64,000 bases of DNA. Source: Whalleya microplaca. Its lineage: Eukaryota > Ascomycota > Sordariomycetes > Xylariales > Xylariaceae. A model generated the notes under the pieces. That model was not told where the DNA came from. It worked only from the letters and a program-made list of their open reading frames with translations, and searched no databases. Below are positions 1-11,099 of the stretch, piece by piece. Each line of letters begins with the position of its first letter. Positions within the stretch are counted from its first letter, which is position 1. The stretch lies in the NCBI GenBank assembly GCA_022497155.1, contig MU385756.1:310001-374000 (forward strand), given 5' to 3'. The translations under genes and the position numbers were made by a program.

Positions 1-344
1 CATATACCGAGCTTTTCACAGTCGCTTTAGCGTCTACGTTCGATATTATCTCATTCACTCATTTTAATGCGTGGCGCTGTTACCTGGACTGTGTTGTGCC
101 CATCGTCTGTCGTTTGTGGGTAGTCGTCGAACACTAGAGTTTCCCATGGCCCCCGGGGTAGTTTCCTGCGAGATATGTGTATATATAACGGCTCAGCTGC
201 GCCCGGCAGCGAGGCGTAGAAACACGCATACTGCCAGCCGTTGAATGATTGGATGGCGTCTTGTTGGAAGGCGTTCCCGTTCAGCACGCATCTCCGATGT
301 GCTGGGTCGGGGCCCAGTACCGATATTGACGGATTAGCTAACAT
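1..344 (-). CDS. BNR_4 family secreted protein, N-terminal part (runs off the left edge)
   Basis: The reverse strand encodes residues that match the start of fungal BNR repeat-containing family members (Pfam BNR_4), including HISRRKLPRGPWETLVFDDY and TTDDGHNTVQ. I place exon 1 at 84-344 and a 72-base GT-AG intron at 12-83. Exon 2 resumes at base 11 with LGIC, which continues the family consensus across the splice. The rest of the gene lies beyond the window. BNR_4 proteins are predicted beta-propellers thought to act on or bind glycans, but their substrate is not established. The ATG at 342-344 is the first in frame; no clear signal peptide precedes the conserved block, so an upstream exon is possible. 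It neighbours a sugar transporter and a beta-xylosidase, which fits a role in polysaccharide use. Confidence 0.75.
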
Positions 345-2007
345 TTCGCGCAGAAAGGGACGGGAATTGGTGATGACCGCAGAGAGGTGGGACCAGTAGA
401 GGCTTATGGTACTCCAAATGGCGATACCTTCTATCTACCCATTGTTGCTGACTAGGATGCGGCTGATCGGAAACTAAGGATGGTATCACAACATTGCAGA
501 CCGCATGCAGGTACAGCTTCAGTATAGAACCAACCTGATTTAATGAGTGCAAATGCCCATATGATGTAATAGGAATTAACTAGTCCTACAGACGAATAAC
601 CGGTATAGTAATCCTCCGAACAGCTTCATCTCAACTTCGAAGACCCATTCGTGGGTGCCCCGCAAACATGTGTAAATGGGATACTATCCTTGACTGGACG
701 ACTATTCTAGTCTTAGAGGGTTGTTCCAAACAGCACAATGCTTGTTACTGTCTTGATGTAACTTGTATATTTTATGGTTTATTTCCAAGTCTGAAGACTT
801 TTGGGTTGTTAAGGGGGTATATGCGTACGTCCAATATCGACTTTCCTATAATTCATTGACTATAGTCTCCAACAGACACTATATACTCAACCAAGTTTCT
901 TATATCAACAGTTATTACGTAGTTGGGATCCCTTGGACCCTTGATTCACGCGTTCTAGGAGTAGGTAATACGAAGTCTCAGCTCCACGATATCCACGTTT
1001 TAACTTCAGCTTAATTCGCGTAATGGCACTCCATCAGCAGTTCAGCGGACATGCGTACATCGGCTAACCCCCGCATTGAGCCTAAAAAGAGCATTATCTC
1101 CGCAGTAGAGGACTGGGTATTCATTAGCTTCCTTAGCTTCTGAGCTTCACCAAACGTTGCTGATAGGTTGGAATTGTGCCGAGCACCACGAGTCCCCAGC
1201 ATTGGTCTTCAACTCCATACCCACTCCCCATACAACCCCAGCTTTTACCAGCTTGTGCTGAATATCTACCGGATTCCTAGTATTTAAATTTCCCGGAGCG
1301 TCAACCGTTAGCATATTCACCAAGTTAACTTCGGACTCAGCAATGAATTGACTTCATGGCTCCTATATCCTAATAGTCTTCCGTGAAATGTAGGCCGGCG
1401 AAATAGGACTATACTATATAAGAACTACCTTGTTTTGCTTTAGAGCTTACCTAAGTAGGCTTTGTCGCCTACGTGTATGGAGTATTAGCTCGGAGACCAG
1501 GGGCCTACCAAGTAAGTACCTAGTTGTAAGCTCATCACTAGGGCAGGAGGTTCTCTCGGTCCAATAACCCCCAACGCCTTTCGTCCAGATCAATCGTTCG
1601 ATTTGCTTGGTGGAATATACCCAACACCCATTTTTCCACCGATTATAGGACTCTAGACCAGACAAGCATTCCTCTCCAACGCTCCAGACCCCCGGATCTC
1701 CCATTTTGCCAAGCTGTGTGACATCTAACTTAGTGTGGCCAAAGGCACGTTCCCGCTCCAATAGTGTGGTACTGCAATTCATTTACGTGCGGCGAAATAT
1801 AGCGCCACGGACTTACATGCGTATATCTTATCCTTCAAGGTAGCGTCTCGCGCTCGTCTTACGCAGCCATGAACTTTCTTTCTCATTCTCTTGAATCGTC
1901 GAAGACAACGTGGGAGGTAGCAACGTGACTATTTCCCGAAAGAGGCTCGAGAAAGCAGACGTTAGACCTGGGACACGGCGGCTGGAAGCACCCACTCATC
2001 GGCAATC
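345..2007. other. Intergenic region, no gene recognised
   Basis: Open frames here are short, overlap in several frames and match no family I know. The largest, 1447-1782 on the reverse strand, has no recognisable motif. The right end holds the promoter of the sugar transporter and the left end that of the BNR_4 gene. Confidence 0.5.
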
Positions 2008-3900
2008 ATGTCGTTTCTTCTAAAGAAAATCGTCAAAAATGAGGCGATGCAGAATGACCCCGAGGAGATTTACGGCTGGAGAGTCTATCTGCTAGCATGC
2101 TCTGTAAGCAACCCGCTTACTCTTCTCATGCGATCTTTTACAGAACTGATATTTGCTCCCATAGGCTTGTTTCGGTGCCATGTCCTTTGGCTGGGACAGC
2201 GGTGTTATCGGGGGTGTTATTACTCTTGACCCATTCATCGCGTCAGTGCCCTGTGGCTGTCTCTATGGTCTCCCTGTTCTGGAATAAGTTCTGACAATGT
2301 GCTTTATTAGTGATTTTGACCTTGGAAGCAAGAACAGCGTGGCCACCGCAAATCTCCAGGGCAACATCGTCTCTGTGTTGCAAGCTGGGTGTTTCGTAGG
2401 TGCACTTGCAGCTTTTCCCCTGACGGATGCCTATGGCCGTAGATCGTGCCTGATGGCCGCGGCAGCTTTCACTCTTGTGGGTGTGATCATGCAGGCCGCA
2501 TCCTCAGGCCACCTTGAGCCGATGTACATCGGTCGATTTATATCTGGTATGTTTCCCCTGTCCCCCCTGCTTCATCGTGACCAGCCGTTTCCCAGACTAA
2601 CGAGTGAGCCATCAGGTCTCGGAGTTGGTTGCTCGAGTGTTGTGAACCCGATCTACGTTGCCGAAAATGCGCCCCGTGCTATTCGTGGCTTGCTCACTGG
2701 AATGTATCAACTATTCATCGTTACCGGAGGCATGATCGCATTTTGGGTCAATTTCGCTGTCAGCGTACACTTGAAGGGCCACGTGATGTACATCATGCCA
2801 CTGGCCGTCCAAGGTCTACCGGCTCTCCTCCTCTTCTTCTTAATGTTGATCTGTAATGAATCACCAAGATACTTGGCTCGCAAGGACCGTTGGGAGGAAG
2901 CAAAGGCGGTGCTCACCAGGGTCCGACACCTCCCGCCAGATCACCCGTATCTACAAGAGGAGTTTCAGGAGATCGCCGACCAGCTTGACTACGAACGACG
3001 TCTGATAGGAGATGCCAGCTTCTGGTCACTTCAAAAGGAGATGTGGACTGTTGCTACCAACCGCAAACGAGCCCTCCTCAGCATCATGCTTATGATCTGT
3101 CAACAGATGACTGGCACGAATGCTATTAACACATACGCTCCCTTGATCTTCCAGAACCTTGGCATCGTTGGAACCTCCAACTCCCTCTTGAGTACTGGCG
3201 TTTATGGTATTGTCAAAGTGGTGGCATGCGTACTGTTCCTGCTCTTCATGGCCGATTCGCTTGGTCGCCGCAGCTCACTACTCGTCTCTTCGGTAGGACA
3301 GGCCTTCTGCATGTTCTATATTGGACTATATATCCGAATCGCGCCGCCTGTAGAAGGCGCAGATGTGCCTCCAGCTGGATACGTCGCCCTAGTCTGTATC
3401 TTTATCTTCGCCGCCTTCTTTCAGTTTGGCTGGGGACCTGCCTGCTGGATCCTGATCTCCGAAATACCTACAGCTCGTCTACGACCAATGAATGTGGCGC
3501 TGGGCGCAGCGACGCAATGGTTGTTCAACTTTGTCGTCGCCCGAGCCGTACCCAATATGCTTGCCACGGTTGGACCTCACGGATACGGGTGAGTCAGATA
3601 TACAGCTGTAATGGCGGGCTCTACTAACACCATTTTACCTTGTAGTACCTATTTGATCTTTGGTAGCTTCTGTGTTTCCATGTTCTTCTTCGTCTGGTTC
3701 TTTATTCCTGAAACAAAAGGTACGCTGCTATTCCCCGATGGTAAAATTACTATGACTAAACAGCTTCAGGCGTCTCTCTCGAACATATGGGCAAGCTATT
3801 TGGCGAGTCAGAAGAGGATAAATTTATAGTTGCCGAGGGTGATAAGCACGATGTTTCGAAGGTCGAGATTGAAGAGCAATCTGTGAACCGAAGCGTGTAA
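2008..3900 (+). CDS. MFS sugar/quinate permease-type transporter
   Basis: This is a 12-helix sugar-porter MFS protein of 528 residues that would carry a sugar or quinate-like substrate across the plasma membrane. Six exons join in frame: 2008-2103, 2165-2241, 2311-2546, 2616-3588, 3646-3719 and 3770-3900. Family marks seen are the N-terminal [27 protein letters not shown] block, the loop motif [19 protein letters not shown] after helix 6, the [14 protein letters not shown] helix-7 signature, the repeated loop motif ADSLGRRSS and the terminal IPETKGVSLE. The second intron uses the less usual donor GTCAGT. It converges on the beta-xylosidase gene, with 191 bases between the two stop codons, suggesting uptake of the sugars that enzyme releases. 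The exact substrate cannot be read from sequence. Confidence 0.9.
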
Positions 3901-4091
3901 ATAGAATGGCAGAGCAAAAAGCCAGCATAAATGAACTTTCGCAGTTGACAGCATGATACAAGAATACCCAATTATATTGATTATAGCTCTAAGTCTAAGA
4001 TAAAGCCTGCCTCACGTAACGTTAGCAGAAACTCGGTTCACGTGTGACTCGAAATATGCCTAGATATCCAATCTACCTTACGGAGCTCAGT

Positions 4092-6770
4092 TTACTTGGG
4101 AGTGAACTTTTCGTGGCCGTTACCTTCTCCTAAGTCCGCGGGAGGCTGCGGGAACTCTATGAGCGTCTTCGCTTCCCCTGTCAGTTCGAAGCTGACTGTA
4201 TCTTGTGTCGGCACATCAAGTAAGAGGTCATACGTTCCAGGATACAAGACAGTGTTACCGTGTTCATCCACGCGTGCCAAGTCTCCTAGTTTCAAATTCA
4301 GCACATCCTCCTTCGATTCTTCTGGCTCAATCCCCTTGACTCGCGAGTATCCGGTGAGTTCCTTAATCGGGTAGGGGGCTGGGCCATGCTCCCCCGACAA
4401 GAAGGCCAAAGCGACGAAGTCTGACGTTACGTTGCCGGTGTTCTTGATCGAGATGCCTACTGTCTCGAAATGACACAGGTCTAGATACTTCTCACTGCAC
4501 GTACTTAGTAATTCGTCGATACTGTACGTCTTCTCGGCAAACGCGTCTGGCGCAAATGAAGGCTCGAAAGTGGTGTAGTGTAGTCCAAATCCAAAAGGCA
4601 AGACTGCCCCGTCAAACCACTTATACGTCCTGCCGGGATTAGTCTCGCTCGGGCGAAGGCTCATGTCGGTCATCGGGACCTGATCGACATAGTCCGCAGA
4701 ATATAAAGTCACCGGTAGTCGGCCAGCCGGAGCAGTCTTTCCTGTCAATATATCAAAGACGGCAGTGCCTCCATCCTGGCCAGGGAATCCAGCCCAGAGG
4801 ATAGCAGATACGTCATCGCTATCTAGTAGCGGGGCGTCGTCGTTCTGGTCACCCAGTTCAACGACGATGCAGGGCTTTCCGAGCGCGCAGAGCTTCTCGA
4901 TCAGAGCCTTCTGAGCTTCCGGCCAGGCGATGGATGTCCGGTCTAGTTCTTCCGACTCGATCGACATGTCGTTTCCACCGAAGTATATCACTATATCGGA
5001 ATTGTTGGCTGCTTCCAATGCGGCCGTAGTCCAAGTGTCCTCATCTGAAGCCACCTGTTTGACTGGACCGGTTGCATTGGTCGTCTGGAACCCAAGTTGC
5101 TGGGCTGCGTAAAGCGGCGAGAAGTACTATAGTACCGAGAGTAAGTATTTTCTCTGTCCAGTTTGGCCAATTGCCCGGAGTTCCAAGACCTGTCTCGGAG
5201 ACCATCTAACTTCCAAATATATCCCACCAAGGAATACCTTCTCAAACAAAAGACGAAAGGGGTGACAAGTGATCGTGGACGCTACTCACATGAGGTGGAA
5301 TCCCAGCATACCCTCCAAGCATTGAAGTATTTCCAGCTGCTGCCCAGAAGCCTATAAGTGCTATTGAGGCATTGATATTTTTCAAGGGAAGGATACCGTC
5401 GTTCTTCTTGAGTACGATTCCTTCAGCTGCAGATCGAACGGCGAGTGCCTGGGTCTCAGGTGTATTGACGTCTTTCCAGGCAAGCGACCTATACGAAGTC
5501 GCGTCTGCAGGATCGAAATATCCGGCTCGGATCAGTCCCTCGTATAAGCGGCGAAGGGCTTGGTCCATGATAGGTTCTGGGATCAAAGATTGGTTCCAGG
5601 CACCTGTCATATCGGTAATAGATGTATACTCGCAGATTGTGTCTGTGCCAGATTTCAAAGCGACGGCAGCTGATTGTGCTGCGGTGGTCGTGTAATTGTG
5701 ATCCTGGTGGAAGTTCAGGATAGCATCACAATCACTGGTGACATACTGGCTCTCATCCGTCCACTCCCAGAAGTCTCGCAGGACTGTCTCCATCAAGTAG
5801 GTTGACGCACAGGCTGGAGTTCCATTAACCTGTGATATTAAGAGTCAGTAGCTACCCAACTAACGAAAGACTAGAGGGTTCTGACAGGTTCTCTTGCCCC
5901 GAATCTCTGAGTAGCGAGAAAGGGGGGTTTAAAGGAGCTTGGGGTGACACTTACAGAGTTATATGAACACATGATGGATTTGACTTTGGAATCTCGTGCG
6001 CACTGTTGAAATGGCGGTAGATAATATTCGACGAGGTCTTGCATTCCGACAATTGCATCAAAGCGGTATCGCGTAATTCCCTCCCATTTCTCGAGATCAT
6101 AAGCAGCATAGTGTTTGCATGTCGCGATGACCTTAGTGATATTCTGGTCACCTTGTAGCCCGTCTATCAAGGCCTTGACGTAGCCCTTGATACGAAACGG
6201 ATCCTCGCCCGGAGTTTCCGACCCTCGCCCCCATCTCGGGTCCTTGTAAGGATTGATGTTCGGGGTCCAGTAATCGAGACCGGCATTCCCAGCATTGCTG
6301 AATGCTCGAGCTTCAGTGCTGACCGCTTCAGCTACCTCGTGGATTAACCCATCGTCAAAAGCAGCAGACATCAAGATTGGACTGGCGAAGGAGGTCGCGG
6401 ATGAATACTCGCCAGAATCAGCGAATACAACGCCAGGAGAAGAACCAACTCCGTGAAGAGCTTCGTTCCACCAATCGTAAGCTGCTAAACCTAAGCGTGA
6501 CGCTCCCGGGCTCTTGCTAATATCGCGTCAGATCCGTGGCTAACTCATCTTCCCCAGCATGACTTACTCTATGAAGTTGGCTACCTTCTCGTCGACGTTC
6601 CAAGCACTGATAAGCGCCGCAGCCCGCTCCGAGGGATGTGCCGTGGTGTCACAGACCAGATTCTTCGTCAAGACTTCGGGCCCATTAACGCAATCGGGAA
6701 AATCCATCTTCCCCAGCGCTTGAGCGCTGAGGCATGAGAGAGCTACCAGTGACCTTGTCGAATGCTTCAT
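4092..6770 (-). CDS. GH3 exo-1,4-beta-xylosidase, secreted
   Basis: The gene encodes a glycoside hydrolase family 3 enzyme of 779 residues, most like fungal beta-xylosidases (XlnD/BxlB type) that release xylose from xylo-oligosaccharides outside the cell. Exons on the reverse strand are 6770-6568, 6516-5955, 5829-5290 and 5126-4092, all in frame. A signal peptide is visible (hydrophobic VALSCLSAQALG). Family blocks include the SRLGLAAYDWWNEALHGV region, DPRWGRGSETPGEDPF, KHYAAYDLEKW and the nucleophile motif SDCDA, with the catalytic Asp near residue 288. The C-terminal fibronectin-III-like domain begins with FGFGLHYTTF. The start at MKHSTRS is chosen because it gives the signal peptide directly. 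The last intron is long for this genome (163 bases), but both flanking protein segments fit the family. Confidence 0.9.
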
Positions 6771-8308
6771 CGTCACACTTCTCCAGGTGAATGCTATCCA
6801 ACTAACCCGTGAGTACACTCGAATTTTACAACAGTTTAACTTTTAACTCTTCATATCTGTCTTATATACCGGCTGTGCGGCTGCGGGCCGTCAAAGATCT
6901 GCAAGTGAAATCATTTCCTCGGCATGCAGTCAACCGAATGGAGTATGCCAAGCCTTGGTTCCTGAGCATCACATCTTCATATTCAACTTCTCCAACTTTC
7001 GAATCCCTGCGATATTGATGGTGGGGAGTTATTACACGTACGTATTCCTTGTTTTGGGGCACCATTTATCCAAGAGTTCATGATCGGCATCATTGGAGAA
7101 TAATTACATCGACATAACACATTGTACCCCGCATGAGATCGGGCAGATATATCTGTCGAGACGTCAAGATGTGGACCTTGCTGTCGCTAACTCGTGTCTC
7201 CGCATGGCTATTTAACCGGCTGAACTAATGCAACAGTCCAATTCAGGGCAATATAGTAGACCCTGATGTTCAGGACGCATACCTCGGTAGTGTTAATGCG
7301 CGTATATTGAATGAACTGCTGAACATACAACTGATGTAATGAAGAGGTACAAAGACTAATCAAGACAGAAGAGTATGCGCATCACAGTTTGGAAGGTAAC
7401 GCTCAAGCGAAGGCCATTTAACTATGTATACTCGAAAAGCATACTATTTATTGTAAATATAAAACTTGGTCAAGTCATAGAAAGCCAAGTGCCAACAACT
7501 GGTTTACGTAAAATATATATAAGAAAAACTGTGTTATGACCTGAGTAGGCTTGTTCTCGCCATCAAAAGTAACCTTCTGGTAGAGGGTATTACATAAATT
7601 TGTAATACACGCTTAGGGGAAAGAGGAAAAAAGAAGGGGAAAAAAGAATTTTGAAGATTTGAACCATTGCTTCGAGTATCAGTTTCGATTTTCCATTTGA
7701 AATGAAATTCTACCCATAGGTCATTTGATTCTGTTTCTTCGACAATGCCCCGTAGGGCGGTAGTGCGTCGTGTTATTGGCAAATATATGGTTTAATACTG
7801 GTCAACTAGGAGACGGATTGTGCTTAGGTGTCCCGGGACACGGCCACGGACGAAGGGTGGAGGGGGGCAATGCGTTGCCGGGCGTGCCACAGCGCCGCGG
7901 GACGGTCCGGGACCCCAGGGTTGCTCCGTCTCAGGGATGGATGTATAGAAGCAAGCTGGAGCTATTGAAACCTATAATGAGCTAGGTACTGTAAAATCTA
8001 AGAAAATCTAAGGGCTACTTATCTGATTCGATGGTTGTTCAAAGAGTGGCGGCTCCCTGGCCACCCACCGTTGCGCCGGTTTAATATTAAGCGCGGATAA
8101 TCAATATGGCTAGAAGTCCGCTCCGCAAGGGGAACGGCACATATTTAGGGTACTGTATTGACTTCCCTATTGAGAGCATGTTTATATATATATATGTCGC
8201 TTACCCACGACGGAAGAATAAAGCATTTGGAATTCCTAAGGTATCCAAGGACTCGCCATCTTGGAAGCGTCTTCAACCTTGAATTTGATTGCATCAGACT
8301 TTATCATC
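6771..8308. other. Intergenic region with a short GC-rich island
   Basis: No coding sequence is recognised. The left end carries the xylosidase promoter, with a GTGGGG (CreA-like) site near 7021 and GGCTATTTAACCGGCTGA near 7205 that resembles but does not exactly match XlnR sites. A GC-rich patch of about 100 bases lies at 7826-7930 inside otherwise AT-rich sequence and contains a perfect 14-base palindrome at 7828-7841. Confidence 0.5.
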
Positions 8309-9109
8309 ATGTTTCAACAGAATGGGAAGGGAGTATTTGGAGTCATCGTAAGCATGACGATGAGCTTCACTTTGGGCTCGGCTCAATGTTCGCGGGAAGG
8401 GCTACTTGCAGCGGCGAACAGCTACATCGAAGCGCAGACTAGCGGGAACATCGATGGCCTTGCGCTATCTGCCACTAACTTTACATATCAAGAAAACAAC
8501 GAAGGGTTGGACGTAAAAACTGGCGTACTAAGCCAACCGCTGATGATTGATCTCAATCGCTCGACGGCCGATACCACCGCATGTGCAAGCTATACCATGC
8601 TGATATCGACCACTGGCTCCAAACCGTATGTCACATCGACCCAGATCCGACATGATGGGGAGAATACAAGTTCGATTGCCATGATTGATACAATAGCGGC
8701 CACTACTGGTAGCCTGTTCTTCAATGCGCCGCAGACCCTAGAGTATATTGAGCAAGAGAACTGGGGACCACTCGAGGAAGATCAGAGAGCCAGCCGAGAC
8801 GAGCTCAAGAGGGTGGGAGATGCATATCTCGACATGTGGACAGATGCGACGGCAGCAGACTCTATTCCCTGGGGAACTGACTGTGAGCGAGTTGAAGGGT
8901 CGATGTTGACTAAACCTTGTGGTGCCACACTACCGAGGGGCGGTAGTCAGGTACCAAACGGAAATAGGCGATATGTTATTGACGAGGAGATTGGATCGGT
9001 GGATGTTCTATGCTCATTCGATTCCCTTGGGAACATGCCTGACTCTCACGAGGTGAGGTTGGAAGGGGGCAAGGTTAAATATGTTCATACAGTAACTGTT
9101 ATAGGATAA
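8309..9109 (+). CDS. Secreted DUF8021 (SnoaL-like) protein
   Basis: A single exon of 266 residues encodes a secreted protein of the fungal DUF8021 family. The signal peptide ([17 protein letters not shown]) is followed by the conserved [20 protein letters not shown] block. Further family blocks are [56 protein letters not shown], the [15 protein letters not shown] segment and the terminal [19 protein letters not shown] chose the ATG at 8309 because it puts the signal peptide at the N-terminus; upstream in-frame codons do not. The family has no firmly assigned biochemical role that I can state. Neighbouring secreted and oxidoreductase-like genes suggest an extracellular or secretory-pathway function, but this is inference. 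Confidence 0.82.
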   Translation: MFQQNGKGVFGVIVSMTMSFTLGSAQCSREGLLAAANSYIEAQTSGNIDGLALSATNFTYQENNEGLDVKTGVLSQPLMIDLNRSTADTTACASYTMLISTTGSKPYVTSTQIRHDGENTSSIAMIDTIAATTGSLFFNAPQTLEYIEQENWGPLEEDQRASRDELKRVGDAYLDMWTDATAADSIPWGTDCERVEGSMLTKPCGATLPRGGSQVPNGNRRYVIDEEIGSVDVLCSFDSLGNMPDSHEVRLEGGKVKYVHTVTVIG

Positions 9110-9447
9110 CTCTTCAACAATTGATACATCCTCTCATAAGCAGCAAGTCTGCATATATGAAAGAACTTACAAATACTGTAGTGCTGATGCATGATGTGGA
9201 GTATCTTGAGGGTATGCCAGGTCAACGTAATGGCGTTTATAATCCATTCCGCACGATACGAAAATTTGAGTAAGGGAGCAATATAATAAAAGTATTTTGT
9301 CCGTGTTTGAAGAGCAGTTTCGAAATACGTATATAGCCTGACAATGTTTAGACCCAGAGCTCTACTCCGCAACGGAAAGGGGCTAGGAAGATAGACTATG
9401 CTGACCACTGTCACTCTCAAATATATCCACCTGTTCTCCATTTTCCC
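9110..9447. other. Convergent 3' intergenic region
   Basis: It separates the stops of the DUF8021 gene and the cysteine-rich gene. No coding signal is seen. Confidence 0.5.
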
Positions 9448-10115
9448 TTAAGGGGGGCCAGTCTTCACACCATACTGCCAGTACTCCGAGTCGACCGTGC
9501 GGCAGGCATCCCCCTCAACACAATAATAGCCGGGCCCATTTACATTGTTATCGTTGGGTGCGTATATAACGTAAGGATCTGTGCTACGAACTGGAATGCA
9601 AGACCCATAGTATTCATTTCTTACAGTATATCCAGTATGAGCCATCCCATACCACACGCACACTACATCCCCTTTACTCCCATCGCATGTGTATTGTCTA
9701 GAGTCAGAGAAGCTTTCTGAGACCGAAAAGCCTGCACTTATAAATATTGCGTCTGTAGGACCTAGTACAGCGGACCACTCGAAGGTGAGAGAGTTCTCGT
9801 TGGTGAATGCCACAGAGCACGAATTGGAGTCCGAGCAGTGTTGGCTCTCTGTGAGTTGCTTGTGTAAGATATGCTGGATCGGGGTGCCATCCCCGACTGT
9901 CGCCGCTGACGATTCACAGGGCTCGACACCATCGCGAACTGTCACCTCACGTTCCGTTCTTGGATTCACTATAGTTGGCATGGCCATAGTTTGCTGGGAA
10001 AGTAGGGTAAGCAAGGCGGCTTTGATAAAGCTGCCTCAATTTATTAGCCCATGGACGAGGTACCCTCCAAAGAGTGCCAATGGCCTTACCGCCGAAGGAG
10101 TGCTTTAGAGGACAT
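9448..10115 (-). CDS. Small secreted eight-cysteine protein, effector-like
   Basis: I reconstruct two exons, 10115-10090 and 10030-9448, giving 202 residues. The first exon begins MSSKALLRR and the splice creates a hydrophobic signal peptide (FIKAALLTLLSQQ) that neither exon has alone. This supports the join. The mature part carries eight cysteines (VEPC, SQHC, NSC, YTC, VVC, GSC, YYC, DAC) and is rich in Tyr, Ser and Asp. I do not recognise the family. Size, secretion and even cysteine count are typical of fungal secreted effector-like or cell-wall proteins, but a role in host interaction is only a guess. It is convergent with the DUF8021 gene and lies head-to-head with the SDR pseudogene. 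Confidence 0.68.
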
Positions 10116-10318
10116 CTTAGATGTTTCGTGGTTGTAGGAAATTTGAGCTGGTATGAATTAGAGCTTGAATGACTTGTTCGAGGGTTAGTAGCAATAAAAT
10201 ATGTAGGGTTGTCTTGGAATGGATAACTGGCAATATGTCAAGCGTATTTGTATTTGCCGCATTCTATTGATGGTTACCTCGATTGAAGCCCTTTATTTCT
10301 TCTGAAACTGTGTGACGG

Positions 10319-11099
10319 ATTACAGGGATACGGAATCGCCCGGGCTTGGGTAAAGGCCTTCTTGAACGTTACATCAAGCTGTAGGACCACACAATCATTG
10401 CCGTCGACCGCAACCCAGACCGTGCGGCCACAATGGAACACTTGAAGCTAGGCACTAAGCTTCTCGTAGTTCAGATTGATACTTACCTCTAGAAGGATGC
10501 CTTTGACGCCGTCAAGAATATCGAGGGCCCGGAGATTAGCCGCATTGACATCGTTATCGCTTATGCCGGTGTGAACTATATCTGGCATTCGGTCGCTGAA
10601 GTCAAACTAGAGGACATCGTTGTCCACATGTAGCCTAACGTATACGTTATTTTGTAGCTCTGCCAGGCCGTACGACTGCTCCTGCAATAATCGAGGACGG
10701 AACCTATATATGCGATTATGACAAGCACGGATGGTAGTTTGAAGTAAACCGGTCATCCAGAGTCATCTTCTCTTCCATCTTTACGTATTGTGCCAGGATG
10801 ATGTTAATAACATTACTCTCATAGCAACTACCTCCCATTTTTAACGTCGTACACGGCCCGTTCAAGTCGGCACCGGCCTGGTATAGCATTTGAATCAGTC
10901 AGGAGGACAGCTGGCTGCACTCAATCTCCCTGGGGCCCGGCTTACTGACCTAGATGATAGGGGAGCCGTAGGCCTAAAATCTGACAAGGCCACGCGGGAA
11001 AAATTCATGATCGGCTTAAATGAGTTGTGCAATGGCATGATGAAGGTGCTCGCCGAGACTACCAACGAAGCACGGCGGGGATCTGGTGTTGTATACTAG
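10319..11099 (+). pseudogene. Decayed short-chain dehydrogenase/reductase (NAD(P)-binding)
   Basis: One reading frame from 10319 to about 10690 encodes a recognisable SDR N-terminal half: GLGKGLLERYIK, HTIIAVDRNPDRA, a segment ending KDAFDAVKNI, the NAG-type motif DIVIAYAGVNYIW and NVYVI-LCQAVRLLLQ. It is cut by five in-frame stops (TAG at 10382, 10490, 10631 and 10655, TAA at 10688). The Rossmann glycine motif is disturbed at 10325-10340. The C-terminal end is found in another frame at about 10950-11099 (CNGMMKVLAETTNEA). The best match by eye is the norsolorinic-acid-ketoreductase-like SDR group of ascomycetes. No functional product is expected. Confidence 0.8.

Noticed and set aside
5127..5289. 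Possible extra coding segment in the last intron of the beta-xylosidase (an 84-codon open frame)
   Set aside because: Joining directly across it gives the expected family sequence (GIPPHYFSPLYAAQQLG), so it is intron.
7200..7225. XlnR binding sites upstream of the beta-xylosidase
   Set aside because: GGCTAT and GGCTGA only approximate the GGCTAA-type core, which is not enough to claim a site.
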